Positions 41,551 to 52,544 of a stretch of DNA of 64,000 bases are shown piece by piece. A program made the translations under genes and the position numbers. Position 1 is the first letter of the stretch, and every line of letters starts with the position of its first letter. The stretch covers positions 146,678,675 to 146,742,674 of the forward strand of contig OY757010.1 in NCBI GenBank assembly GCA_963580285.1, given 5' to 3'. The notes under the pieces are model-generated. The model did not search any database. It saw only the letters and a list, made by a program, of their open reading frames with translations, and had not been told where the DNA came from. The DNA comes from Lucinisca nassula. Taxonomy: Eukaryota > Mollusca > Bivalvia > Lucinida > Lucinidae.

Positions 41551-43466
41551 CGCTCACCTGAGCTAACAGATTCAAAGTTTCAGGAAGTGCCAGCCTTTAC
41601 TGAAGGATTCATGGAAGGACATGGTGATGACAGGGTAAGCATTTTCTGCAAATCAAGTAGAATGTAACTCTATGATAAATAGGCTGACCTCACCAGTTTT
41701 CAAACGCATCCAAGCTTTTATTCCTGACTTGCTAATAAGATCCGATATAAACTGATGGGGCTATGGTGATGACAAGTTCAAAAATAAGCAATTAACTGCT
41801 GCAATCAAGGGGATGTTACTCTGTGACAAATAGGCAAACCTCACGAGTTTTCAAACTCCTCCGAGCTTTTCTGCCTGACTTATTTGTTTGTAAGTTTCAT
41901 AAAGATCCGATCAAAAGTGAAGGGGCAGCAGTGCTAACAAGGTCGAAAATAGGCATTTTTAAGCAATCAAAGGCAGGTGACTCTATGATAAATGTGCCGA
42001 CTTGGCCAGTATTCAAACTCATCAAAGGTTGTATTCCCAGCCACCTTACATGTAAGTTTCAGAAAGATCCGATCAAAACTGAAGGGGCTACGGTGATGAC
42101 AAAGGTCAAAAATCAACATTTTCAGCCATCAAAGGGATATAACTCTACGATAAATAGGCTGACTTGGCCTGTTTTCGAACTCATCCAAGATTTTATCCCC
42201 AGCCACCTTACATGTAAGTTTCAGAAAGATCCGATCAAAACTGAAGGGGCTACGGTGATGACAAAGGTCAAAAATCAACATTTTCAGCCATCAAAGGGAT
42301 ATAACTCTACGATAAATAGGCTGACTTGGCCTGTTTTCGAACTCATCCAAGATTTTATCCCCAGCCACCTTACATATAAGTTTCAGAAAGATCCTATCAA
42401 AACTGAAGGGGTATGGTGATAACAAGGACGTTAATCTATGATAAATGGGCCAACTTGGCCGGTATTCGAACGCATCCTAGGTTTTATCCCCAGTCACCTT
42501 TCATATAAGTTTCAGAAAGATCTGATCAAAACTGAAGGGGCTACGGTAATGACAAGGTCGAAAATCAACATTTTCAGCCATCAAAGGGACATGAGTATAT
42601 AGTAAATAGGCTACCTTGGCCGGTATTCGAACTCATCCGAGGTTTTATCCCAAGCCACCTTACATATAAGTTTCAGAAAGATCCGATCAAAACTGAAAGG
42701 GCTACGGTGATGACAAGGTCAAAAATCAGCATTTTCAGCAATCAAAGGGATGTTACTGTGAGATAAATGGACCAACTTGGCTGGTTTTCGAACTCGTCCA
42801 AGATTTTATCCCCAGCAACTTTACATATAAGTTTCAGAAAAATTCGATCAAAACTGAAAGGGCTACGGTGATGACAAGGTCAAAAATCAGCATTTTCAGC
42901 AATCAAAGGGACGTTACTCTAAGATAAATGGGCCGACTTGGTCGGTTTTCGAACTCATCCGAGATTTGATCCACAGCCACCTTACATAAAAGTTTCAGAA
43001 AGATCCGATCAAAACTGAAGGGGCTTCGGTGATGACACGGCTAAAAATCCGCATTTTCAGCAATCAAAGGGATGTAACTCTTTGATAAATGGGCCGACTT
43101 GGCCGGTTTTCGAACTCATCCGAGGTTTAATCCCAAGCCACCTTATATATATGTTTCAGAAACATCCGATCAAAACTGGAGGGGCTACGATGATGACAAG
43201 CATTTTCCCATTGTAAGTCTATGGGACCTTGTGATTGCCATAGCAACCAAAGTTTTCATGCGATTTAAAAAAAAAAAAACAACAAAAAAAAAAACAAAAA
43301 AAACGCTAATGTCATCAATGCCCCACCAGAGGCATGCTACAGATGAGAAATGATTGAGATCAGCCTGCAGGCTGCAGAGATATAGCTGCTCAAAAGTGTG
43401 GACGGACGGACGACGGATGACCCAATATACTATAAGCTCCCCTGGAGCCTTCGGCCCAGGTGAGCT
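41551..43466. mobile_element. Pearl/Helentron-like array element (about 161-bp core units)
   Basis: Ten tandem units with spacing near 161 bp (one shorter, about 133), recognisable by GATCCGATCAAAACTGAAGG, TACGGTGATGACAAGGTC and CCCAGCCACCTTACATATAA. The left end is CGCTCACCTGAGCTAAC. After the last unit come a poly(A)-rich tract and GGACGGACGGACGACGG, then a terminal hairpin AGCTCCCCTGGAGCC-TTC-GGCCCAGGTGAGCT (43434-43466). Known: bivalve pearl elements have 160-bp cores followed by an ACGG microsatellite; assignment here is by architecture only. The 198-codon open frame over 41823-42419 is a by-product of the repeat. Confidence 0.75.
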
Positions 43467-43546
43467 AAAAAACAGCCAGCTAGTTAAAATGCCATCAATA
43501 CGTAAATGTTCAAAATGATGCAGCATGGAAACAATTTGTTCCCTAA

Positions 43547-43614
43547 TAATAATAATAATAATAATAATAATGATAATAATAATAATAATATAAATAATAA
43601 TAATAATAAAATAA
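43547..43614. repeat. (AAT)n microsatellite
   Basis: About 20 AAT units with a few changes; follows the pearl-like element. Confidence 0.92.
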
Positions 43615-43964
43615 TAATTGCAACATATTCCTTTTTATGTTTTGAAATTTTGATCCTGGGTCGCTAATGGCCAGTAAATGACAATAAACACTATTTAGGT
43701 TGGGCCCATTGGGTGATTTAAGGGGACAGAATCCCTACAGTGCAGCACACACATGTTCTCTCATCCGCGAGTTTCTGAAGTGGACGCTTCTATTTATGAA
43801 TTCGGCCAAATCCATTAATGTAGGGACTTGGGTAAGAAAAAACACTGCTCAATTCTTCTGCTCAGCAAGTTTGTATTAATCTGAATAGGCACCACAACTC
43901 ACCACAACACGGCAAACAAAGAAGGTCAGAATAAGCTAGAGCATATCAACCTTGATGTTTTTGA

Positions 43965-43965
<1 letters not shown>

Positions 43966-43998
<33 letters not shown>
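43966..43998. repeat. Poly(G) tract, about 31 G
   Basis: Longest of several G runs (others near 19217, 21957, 25939, 39391, 58010, 58100; a C run near 28601). Lengths may be inaccurate in an assembly. Confidence 0.9.
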
Positions 43999-44009
43999 GG
44001 GGGTAGCGG

Positions 44010-44118
44010 GGATCATTTTACGGTCCTTTCGAGTTTATTTCACTCATATCGAGCCGATTGTTAATCACATGTGGTCGAAGACCGTAGTATCCGGTAAAAA
44101 AAAAAAAAACATCAGGCC
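44010..44118 (-). mobile_element. SINE-C second copy
   Basis: Shares ATTTCACTCATATCGAGCCG, the GACCGTAGTATCCGG region and the AGGCCTTCCGTT end with the copy at 9912-10029. Located just after a long G tract in intron 1. Confidence 0.65.
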
Positions 44119-44437
44119 TTCCGTTGCAGAACTCTTGAATGCCTTAAAAAAGATGACTTTTATGAAAGGTTTGATTGTGAAGTGCTTAGATCTGTAGAAA
44201 AAGTACTTGTATTAGCCTAGAGTGTATTGGAAAGTAAGTGAGAAATGGGGCCTTTTTCAATATATAGGACATTTAATTTTGGTGCTTTTGAGTAAAGCGG
44301 CATTCCAATCTTATTGTTTCTCGACCAGGCTATTAAAAGGTAATAAATCGTTATTCATGCTCAATTCAGTCGAGCGTTAAATTTGTAATGCTCGCTAATT
44401 TTAAATACTAAAAGTTCATCAATTTTCCTGCTTAGAT

Positions 44438-44725
44438 TTGTTTGTTTGATTTGAGGTTTAACGTCCCCTTCAACACTGCAAAGGTCATTTTAGAGACGTT
44501 GCTTCCAATTTTGTGGGACTTTTACCCGACCTTAAGATGAAACGACATCTCAAGCCCTGTCGCCCAATGAACAAAAAGGTTTAATTAACATGGACGGGCC
44601 GACTCGCACCGCTTTGCCTGGGCAGGCTTAGATGCTCTAAGTGGATTACCAGTACTCGTGTGCGGGTCGGTTTCAGCTCTTCGTGGAAGCATCATTTCTT
44701 CATGCCCCGATGGGCGGGGCCGTTT
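44438..44725 (-). mobile_element. SINE-A copy with target duplication
   Basis: TTTCCTGCTTAGAT flanks both ends. Confidence 0.9.
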
Positions 44726-44739
44726 CCTGCTTAGATAAG

Positions 44740-45640
44740 AACTGAATAATAGAATGCATGATGGGATTGTGGCCGAAACAAGGAATTTTCCAGCAAGTTT
44801 TCAGTTTAGTTAAGTATCATGTAGGGTTTTGTCGAGCACGAGACTTTAATTCACTGAAAACGAGCCCGAAGCCACGACCGCAATATTAATTATTTTTCTC
44901 ACCCAAACACTTTAAGGAATTTATTTGTTTGATTAGATGTTAAAAGTGCCCAATCAACAGGTCATTTTGGAGACGTTGAATCCATTTTGTGGGACTTTAC
45001 TTACTCGACATTGAGATGAATTGACATCTCAGGCCCTGTCGCCCTATGAAACCAATAGTGTTTATAAGCTTTGCCCGGGCAGGCATAGATTCTTTGAGCG
45101 GTTTAGCAGTACTCGCGTGCGGTCGGTTTCAGCTCTGCTTGGAAGCGTCACGCAGCCCACCTATTTCTTTAAGCCCCGATGGGCAGGTCCGAAAACTTTA
45201 AAGAATGCGTTGTGCACTGCACAAATATACAGAAATTAATAAGCGATTAAGCACATTCACACCAATGTAACACAACAAAATGTCAGTATTTTAATATTCA
45301 TACCTCCTGGAGAATATCGTCATCATTTTTCCAGTGAGCCGCTAAAGTTTGTGTCTAAAGCATCCGTTTACATGTAAAGTGCTACGCATGAAATAAAAAC
45401 CAGGGCATGTACATTTCATGACCTGATTTCTTTGACACTTGACAGCAGTTTGATGACAAATTGAATGTCCATTTCATTAAAAGTTGATAAGGACATGTCA
45501 TTCTGACTGTTAAAAATGTACATTTTAGGGGAAACTGAGAAGCTGCTCCTCTAATTGCACGGATAACAAAACATGCTACAGAAGACGGTTTTGAAAACAA
45601 AATTACCTCGGGCTCAATGTGCGTGTTTTGCAATGACTGA
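44740..45640 (+). repeat. Dispersed repeat with internal hairpin, split by SINE-A
   Basis: GCAAGTTTTCAGT...ACTGAAAACGAGCC hairpin followed by TTATTTTTCTCACC, then (after a SINE-A copy at 44922-45190) CATTTCATTAA-AGTTGATAA and GATAACAAAACATG. A diverged copy in the same order is at 55130-55740. Confidence 0.6.
44922..45190 (-). mobile_element. SINE-A copy with target duplication
   Basis: Flanks CACTTTAAGGAAT and AACTTTAAAGAAT. Diverged, with several internal deletions. Confidence 0.82.
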
Positions 45641-45714
45641 CATAATGGGATAGCTAATAAACCCTAGAGTGAGCAGCGATATGAGGCAAAGAAAACAAAC
45701 ACTTAAGAAATGAA

Positions 45715-46100
45715 AATTATTTTTCTGCTGTTCATGATAGTACGGAAGCAGTGGGTTGTATGCAAAGTAAGTGAACCCCGAAGGGGTTCATGTAAACTTT
45801 GTTAGCGACTCGCTGTCGTTCATATTTTCATGAAAAGCAGAAAAATTAAGTTTATTGTTTTATAATAACATTCTATGCCCCTCATCACTGGGCGAAAAAT
45901 AATGCTTAAAGGGCAAACTTTTTAAACTGAAAAACATTTACACCCATTTTACTACATAGAGAGGAACAGCGTTGACCTCACCAACGCCCGTAGAGAACCA
46001 TGGTTTAGAATGACGTCACTTGATGTCACTGAAAATCATGTGACTCGATGCGTTTACGAAGTATGAACCATACTGTTTTCTATGTGTTTACATTATATTT
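45715..46100 (+). repeat. Dispersed repeat, copy 2
   Basis: Partner of 35740-36095; contains a small palindrome GAACCCCGAAGGGGTTC missing from the other copy. Confidence 0.7.
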
Positions 46101-46184
46101 TTTTTTATTTATGAGCCGGATAAATTCCATACCCCAGTTGAGCATGAAAAAAAGTTTTATAATCCTTGGGCTGCAGGTTGGTGC

Positions 46185-46187
<3 letters not shown>

Positions 46188-46266
<79 letters not shown>
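46188..46266. repeat. (GA)n microsatellite
   Basis: About 39 dimers, uninterrupted. Confidence 0.98.
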
Positions 46267-46268
<2 letters not shown>

Positions 46269-46620
46269 AGCTAACATTAGACAAAATACATGTTGAAACG
46301 CTTTTTCCTTGGTTTCCACTTATCACAAACAAAAAAAAAAAAAGAACGAAAATTCCTACAGGCCTATTGGCACCAAAACAGCCATGGTTATTTAGGTAAT
46401 AATATTAGAACACACGCTTAAAGTCGTCAGTCATTCCGACCACTATTAATTCAAATTTGTAAAACAATTTCAAGTTATTTCTAGCCGTATCTCTTTTAAC
46501 TAAAATTCTGAACCGTTTGGCTTAACACTGCTGCATTTTTATTTATTTTTTTGCTTAGCTAACCGTGCCCGTGTACCGGGAACGAGCATTTAAACATAAG
46601 GTGACGACGTCGTGTACACA

Positions 46621-46925
46621 GCGGCCCCCGCCCAAAGGGGCTTGAAGAAATATATGGGCTGCATGATGCTTCCACGCAGAGCTGAATCTGGTCCCCCACT
46701 AGTACTGGTAAACCGCTTAGAGGATCTAAGCCTGTCCAAGAACCGCAGTGCGAGGCGGACCGTCCATGCTAATAAACCCTATTGGTTTCATTGGGCGACA
46801 GGGCTTGAGATGTCATGTCATCTCAATGTCGGGTAAAAGTCCCACAAAATTGGAAGCAACGTCTCCAAAATGACCTTTACAGTGTTGACGGGGACGTTAA
46901 GCTTCAAATCAAACAAACAAACAAA
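46621..46925 (+). mobile_element. SINE-A copy with target duplication
   Basis: CGTCGTGTACACA (46608-46620) and CGTCATGTACACA (46926-46938). Full length, tail AAACAAACAAACAAA. Confidence 0.92.
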
Positions 46926-46959
46926 CGTCATGTACACATGTTCTTTAGCACTCTGCCAA

Positions 46960-47185
46960 AAACACATAGATTTTATACGATACCCGTTGTGCAAGAAACT
47001 GACAAACATTTCCCCTTCAATACGGAGCTCTCTAGCAATCTCCTCGATAACGTGGGTTTTGCCCGTCCCAGCCTGGACATAAACAAGGCAGTTGGGCCCA
47101 GTTGGGCCTTGTTTTTTTTAATCAGATCAAAGGCCGTCTTCTGCTTTTTAGTAAACATTTTATTTCCTTTTCTGCGCATGTGTCA
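46960..47185 (-). pseudogene. PIF1/UvrD-like helicase fragment, frameshifted
   Basis: Minus strand: FTKKQKTAFDLIKK in one frame, then QAGTGKTHVIEEIAREL (Walker A GTGKT) in the second, then back to KGKCLSVSCTTGIV. Walker A followed by TTGIA-like text is the pattern of PIF1-family helicases, also carried by Helitron-type elements. At least two frameshifts lie within 75 codons, so it is a pseudogene or stranded exon. SINE-A with a fresh target duplication lies directly downstream. Confidence 0.5.
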
Positions 47186-47454
47186 AAAAAGTTACAGCGG
47201 CTGACTGGAAGTTGACCGCAAAGCGATGCAATACAAAATTCCCAGAGCACAGCCCATTATACGTAGAAACACCATCCAGTTATCTTAGCTGCGTAATACG
47301 TGTATACGTAGTCCTAGCAGAATATGTTACATTGACAAAATAAATTAAAGGAGAAATCAAGGCTATCATACACATTTTAACAGTAACAACTCCACTGCCG
47401 GAACGTAGTTTCCGAAGTTCCGGATTATATCTGTCCTGCACGTCCCGCCTTTTA

Positions 47455-47928
47455 AACACGACGATTATGGCAAGCGCCCGGGTTTCTGTACCGATCATTG
47501 ACAGAACACTGCGGAAAGCGAAGCAAAACTCGGAAAATCTAGAGCTGCGAGTACATCTTTTTGGCTTCAAATTGGCAAAGCGAGCTAAAGTTAAATGAAA
47601 GACAACGGGTGAAAGTGAAAAAAGTTCCCCCCGTATCACTAGTTCGGTTGTGATTGATGAAAACCTGAAAATTTTTGTCACACGTTTATGCCGAATTTTG
47701 CTTTGCTGAGTTAATCCATGCGAGAAAAGCATGTTTCCTGCAAGTGGCAGACAGTGGCGGATTATTTTTGCAAAGTGGACTTATTTAACTTGTATTATTC
47801 ATAATAAGCAGGTAAAAAACTGCATTTGCGAAAAAGATACACTGGGTAAAATGAGGTAACCCCCCAAAAAATTGAGCCGAAGTTTCCCCCCTTGTCTCTA
47901 TTATAGTACCAAAAAAAAAAAAAAAAAA

Positions 47929-47960
<32 letters not shown>

Positions 47961-48005
47961 CATTTTTTTTTTCATGATTCAAGCCCCTATGGTCTGGACA
48001 GGTAT
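47455..48005 (-). repeat. Dispersed repeat, copy 2 of an inverted pair
   Basis: Inverse of 40443-41045, roughly 90 percent alike over the first 400 bp. The open frame over 47280-47732 (minus) extends past the repeat and has no recognised motif. Confidence 0.75.
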
Positions 48006-48077
48006 AGACCGTATTAATGGCATTTCAATACCAATTTCAAGTCGGTCGCGGAGGCACTATACAGCTCTTATACGTAC

Positions 48078-48288
48078 AGTGAAATTTCGCTATTAAGACA
48101 CCTAAATTTGCGACAAATGCTTGTAAAAGCCTATTTAGAAGGTTTTGATGATATTTTCTTTGTGTTTTCTATATCCAATCCCTTCTCGTGGGAGACCACC
48201 TTTTGGACTGTTCAAAAGTGGTCTTACACTGGCGGACCACTTTTGAACAGTCCCAAAGGTGGCCTTGATATAGTAATTTTACTGTATT
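48078..48288 (+). mobile_element. MITE-R copy, intact
   Basis: ACAGTGAAATTTCGCTATTA start and ATATAGTAATTTTACTGTA end form the TIR; inner hairpin GGACTGTTCAAAAGTGGTCT / GACCACTTTTGAACAGTCC. Confidence 0.85.
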
Positions 48289-48329
48289 TCGCTAAGCCTC
48301 GTTGAGCGGGCATTGCTTGCACCGCGGTT

Positions 48330-49200
48330 ATAAAATTTTGTTCGTGCTCAACTGAATTGAACATGAAATTTATCCTACTCATAAATTTTAAAACGCCAAC
48401 AAACGTTGGCATTTTAAATTTTATGAGCATGATAAATGACAAGTTATGCTGATCTTAGCAGTAAAATTGCATGATTTGTATTTGAATAATTATTAGCATT
48501 AGCGTTGCAATTTTCATGCTTAGCTGAGCTGAACGTGAAAAAATGTTTTTATAACCTCGGGACCTGGCCTCGGCCTGGCCCCGAGACTATAAAACTTCTT
48601 TCATGCTCAACTCACTTGAGCATAGACTTTATCCTGTTCATAAATTTTAAAATGACAAAAATGTTGTCATTTTAAAATTTATGAGCAGGATAAGGGCATT
48701 CTGTGTTGGTCTGAGCAAAAAAAAATGCCCTTTTTGCATTTTATTAATTGATTATCCTATATAACACAAGGTCAACCAATATTCAAAAATCATAAATCAT
48801 GTTTTTAATTGCGCCAATTAATAAAATTGTCATTAATCAAGTAATTTCGTATTGGCCCAGTTACAGGTCCTCGGTCAGCTGTATTGGCCTCGGCCTTCGG
48901 CCTCGTGCCAATACAGCAGACCTCGGACCTGTAACTGGGCCAAAACGAAATTATTTGATTAATAACATTATAATAATAATCATGAGCATTACAAATTTCA
49001 TGCTCAGCTGAGATGAGCATGAACAAGTTTTATAACCTTAAAACTTTTTTCATGCTCATCTCACTTGAGCATGAAATTAGTCCTGCTCATTAACTTTAAA
49101 ATGCCAATAATTGTTGGCATTTTAAAATTTATGAGCGGGACAATATCAGCATTTTAAAATTTATGAGCATGACAAACAACATTCTTTGCTGATTTGAGCA
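48330..49200. repeat. Cluster of related hairpin modules
   Basis: TTTATGAGCAGGATAA-type hairpins around CAAACGTTGGCATTTTAAA (48340-48440), CAAAAATGTTGTCATTTTAA (48600-48695) and AATAATTGTTGGCATTTTAA (49060-49180), each framed by inverted TCATAAATTTTAAAA/TTTTAAAATTTATGA. Between them a 140-bp hairpin lies at 48830-48968. Confidence 0.75.
48830..48968. repeat. Long hairpin with GGCCTCGGCC-TTC-GGCCTCG centre
   Basis: Arms of about 65 bp: TTAATCAAGTAATTTCG, CCCAGTTACAGGTCC and CTGTATTGGC are each mirrored in order on the other side. Two or three mismatches in total. Confidence 0.85.
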
Positions 49201-49466
49201 GTAACATTGCCTAATTTGTTTGCATTTTAATACTTGTGAGCATTACAAATTTCATCGAATTCAACACCATAACATCGTTCTGTTTGGTATGAAAACTGAT
49301 CAGCTAGGCATTTTGTGTAGGCATCATACATACCCTTCACAAAATGCTGCCACTCGAATTGTAGCAAATTGTGAAGGCAGGGTACCCAATATGCTCTTTC
49401 TTCATGCATATTGTGTAGAGAGCACAATATGGCTCTACAGTGCTTGTTAGAACGTGATGTTTCTGT

Positions 49467-49605
<139 letters not shown>

Positions 49606-49718
49606 CAGTAGCCAGAAGAAAAGTACAAAGAACAGAGTACATCTGGGAGAAATCACTGGCATGAATACACCTTCAGGGGAGCCAAATTCTGCAAAAGTAT
49701 TTTGTCTCCTATTTCGAT

Positions 49719-49789
49719 AGGGGTCAACTCTTAAAGGAAATAATTTGTTCGTGCGGAGCAAATTCTTTCCTTTAAGAGTCGACCCCTTT
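49719..49789. repeat. Hairpin, arms about 30 bp
   Basis: AGGGGTCAACTCTTAAAGGA mirrored by TCCTTTAAGAGTCGACCCC, loop about TTCGTGCGG. Confidence 0.8.
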
Positions 49790-50092
49790 TTTCAGGGTTA
49801 GACAGGTCATATAGGAAAATGAACAAGTCCCGAAAGTTGTACCCCTTTGAAAAATGGCGGAAAAATCTGCCAGGCGTTCCCATTCCCCTTAAAGAATGGA
49901 AAGAAAGTTTTTTATATTGACTGATTTCTCTCTGTTTTCATTTAATTTTTCTTACGCAGATACTTAGTTTGCAAAACAAAAATCTTTGCGTGTGAAAATA
50001 TACAATTTTTGGAAGACCTGAACAAAAATACTTTACGAAATCATTGGGATTCGTACGTAAATCTACGGAATGTAGCAATTGATCTTGCTTAC

Positions 50093-50244
50093 CTATTATG
50101 GCTGAATATAAGATCCCTTCCAGTTGGGGCGTAATCCCAATCGACGTCAACAGAACCAATGAAATATTCCCTGACTATAGCACTGACGGACGAACATACA
50201 CCAAGGCACAACACTGCCAACAGCACAATATGGTTGCACTCCAT
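50093..50244 (-). CDS. Hephaestin/ceruloplasmin-like multicopper oxidase, exon 1
   Basis: First coding exon of a secreted or membrane-tethered multicopper oxidase (ferroxidase-type family; copper-dependent oxidation coupled to reduction of O2 in characterised members). Seen: the ATG at 50244-50242 is the first one after an in-frame TAA about 30 bases upstream. Residues 1-22 form a signal peptide (charged start, hydrophobic VLLAVLCLGV core, SVSA cleavage site). The mature N-terminus contains REYFIGSVDVDWDYAPTGR, matching the start of domain 1 in this family (YY-x-G/A-x-x-x-x-x-W-x-YAP). The donor is AATAG|GTAAGC. The exon is 152 bp, 50 codons plus AG; the two spare bases combine with the T opening exon 2 to make Ser. 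It lies 36.2 kb from exon 2, which explains why it is easily missed. No gene symbol is given because hephaestin and ceruloplasmin orthology is not one-to-one in molluscs. Confidence 0.85.
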
Positions 50245-50292
50245 GCTTCGAATATGCACGAGTGCAAGTTACCAAGTGTCACATCATCCGTT

Positions 50293-50352
50293 CATTACGT
50301 CAGTGACGCGCAGCCGCGTCAGAGGGGAATTGAACGTGATTAATTTTATTCA
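50293..50352 (-). promoter_or_regulatory. Candidate promoter of the multicopper oxidase gene
   Basis: Inferred only. On the minus strand, about 50-60 bp before the ATG, there is a CRE-like TGACGTAA (50295-50302) close to two further TGACG half sites (around 50302-50315). An AT-rich AATAAAATTAATC that could serve as a TATA element lies near 50338-50352, roughly 95-110 bp before the ATG. Spacing is plausible for a short 5' UTR. No transcript evidence is available, and a non-coding 5' exon further upstream cannot be excluded. Confidence 0.25.
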
Positions 50353-50609
50353 TTACAAAATCTTGATCTACAAACGAATGGCTATAGAGAAAAGAAAGAG
50401 AAAATTATGTAAATTATTGCGCTTGACTGGTTGCCTGTTTGATGACTCTCATACAAACTGTCAGTGGTTTGTAGTTTTCTTATTATTTTTGGCCGGGACC
50501 CTGCAAAATATAAACTATGGCAATGACGTTCCGCCATGCCCCGCACCAGTTTGAGCATCATTAAATTTCTGTCCAAAATCTTTCCGTGCTATATGACAGT
50601 CAAAGACAA

Positions 50610-50682
50610 ATGCAAACAGCAAAGACACCGATCAGTCTGCGTTAAAGCGCAGGCTGATCGGCGTCTTCGCTGGTAGCACATG
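50610..50682. repeat. Hairpin, arms about 25 bp
   Basis: AGCAAAGACACCGATCAGTC mirrored by GCTGATCGGCGTCTTCGCT with a GCGTTAAAGCGC loop. Lies upstream of exon 1 of the oxidase. Confidence 0.75.
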
Positions 50683-50879
50683 TTGACCTGTACATTGTGC
50701 TCCGTTCCGGCTTATTTTTCTTACGCCGAATTAGACGTTCTTCCGTACAGTAAAACTAACACTGCTGTCATTTACGTTGTCTTTATTAATTATGGGAGCA
50801 ATATATCAGTATTTTATGCTGACCATGGCTATATAATGTAATATTAATACTTTATGACGATTTGATTTCTTTTTTTCAT

Positions 50880-50955
50880 ACATTCTTTCTTTCTTTCTTG
50901 TTTTCTTTCTTTCTTTCTTTCTGATGATGATGATGATGCTGTTGATGATAATGAT
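50880..50955. repeat. (TTTC)n followed by (GAT)n
   Basis: TTCTTTCTTTCTTTC blocks then GATGATGATGATGAT. No gene here. Confidence 0.85.
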
Positions 50956-51292
50956 TAAAACCACGTTCAACCAATATGTTCCTACATAAACCATGTACAA
51001 TCAGTCTCATTTGGCGTTCAGTCAATATTACAAGCTTTGAAAAAGAAATCAAAGTACTAAGAGTGCTGATTATGTTCTTGAAACACGTTTGATTCTGTTT
51101 TTTTTTTTTTTTTTTTTTTTTTTTGTACAGTGATGTGTCGCAAGTCCGTGGTTGCGTCGTTCACCACTCATTGGCATGGGTCCCTAGATGATACATCATA
51201 GACAAGTGCAACAACAAAGCGATTTTTAACCAGAGCCTAACAAAACCAACATGAACACACGTGCCACCATTGACCTGGATGTACATAAACTA

Positions 51293-51457
51293 GGTCCCGT
51301 CAAGCGATTTTGGTACTTGTCGCCTATGCGAGCAGTAAATCAAGAGGAACCTTCAGACAGAAAGCCATATCCTTGACCCCTCTGAATGGTTGGGCATGCG
51401 CAGTTAAAATTTGTCATGACGGAATGCTCGAAGACACAAATTCGCTTGGCGGGGCTC
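51293..51457 (-). mobile_element. MITE-Q copy without the inner palindrome
   Basis: GTCCCGTCAAGCGATTTTGG start and ATTCGCTTGGCGGGGCTC end; same short form as 6510-6682. Confidence 0.85.
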
Positions 51458-51559
51458 AACTAAGAGTGACCATAGAATTCGCTTGATGTCCCTTGAATAT
51501 TTTATAGACTGAGAATCGTGCAAACAGCGAAGGTTCTGATCAGACTCTGTCTTTGCGGA

Positions 51560-51838
51560 CATCACATGAACAAGTCCGTGAAATAAAGACCCCCCCTAAA
51601 CCCCACTTTATATAGAGAAAACTGGGGTTTACATGTGTATACATTATTTTTCTTATTTCTGCTCCAAGACATAGGTTGTGGGTACTCGTTAGAACCGCCT
51701 CACTGAGGCGGTTCTAACGAGCACCCTCAACCTTTGTTTTGAACATCTATAACAAAAATATCAAGGATTTTCCATCAGTAAAGTCGCCATTTTGGAGATG
51801 TGAAAATGCACATGTCGCACGGGTGTGATATCGTAATG
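51560..51838. mobile_element. MITE-P copy, intact
   Basis: CATCACATGAACAAGTCCGT start; hairpin 51672-51735; end GGGTGTGATATCGTAATG. Confidence 0.9.
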
Positions 51839-51998
51839 TATGAGTCTTCGCTGGTCGCATAAGTTTTCTTGTAGGTTTGATCATGCATCTACTCATTTAA
51901 TCCTTTTCCCGCTGATTAAATTAAGTTAGCCACGCCTATTTCTGACTATCCACCAATCAAAATACTCGATATAATGTATTCGTTCAATTAATTAACTG

Positions 51999-52113
51999 AA
52001 TGGCAAACAGTGTAGATCTTGACCAGATGGCCCTCTGATCTGGATCGACACTGTTTGTAAAGATCAGATGGCTTCTTCGAAAGCCATCTGATCTTGATCT
52101 ACACTGTTTGCAA
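51999..52113. repeat. Hairpin family S, two overlapping copies
   Basis: GGCAAACAGTGTAGATCTTG, GATCGACACTGTTTGTAAAG, then AGATGGCTTCTTCGAAAGCC ATCT and GATCTACACTGTTTGC. The two hairpins share the middle CACTGTTTG arm. Confidence 0.75.
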
Positions 52114-52369
52114 AGGTAGGTGTCATCGTGTTCAGCGGGATAAGCTTTGATAATAATTCACCTATGATTATGAGAATGTTGTTTTTATTTCTTAAAATAC
52201 ATGTATATTCGTATTTTACACCTCTTATTGTCTAAGTCCATTTTGTATTGCAGTTCTCGTCCTTCCACTGATTCGAGAAGGACGGTTGTTAAATGGGTAC
52301 TGTACTTGATAACCCCTTAGGGATATAACTCTGCCTAGACTGATGCTCAGACTCATATTCATATACAGC

Positions 52370-52485
52370 AAAATTCCGCTTTTAAGACCACCTAAAAATA
52401 AGACTATTTCAGTTTTAAAAAGCTTATTTATCAGTTTGCAGTTATTCTTTCTTTGTGTTTTCTGCATACCCGTGCCCTGTGGTCA
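52370..52485 (+). mobile_element. MITE-R copy, left half
   Basis: CAGCAAAATTCCGCTTTTAA start, AAGCTTATTTATCAGTTTGC, TTTGTGTTTTCTGCATACCC. Confidence 0.7.
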
Positions 52486-52544
52486 AAGGAAAACATGCCC
52501 GTAAGAAATAATGGCGCCCAACATGGTGTCAGAAAATGATAAAT

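Noticed and set aside
41823..42419. 198-codon open frame with internal repeats
   Set aside because: It follows the 161-bp core units, whose period leaves the frame open in a few units only; no motif and no start context. Non-coding array.
46048..46332. Arg-Glu and Ser-Leu repeat frames
   Set aside because: GA/TC microsatellite translations.
47280..47732. 150-codon minus-strand frame
   Set aside because: Its first part is a dispersed repeat present in inverse at 40680-40860, where the frame is broken; no domain recognised.
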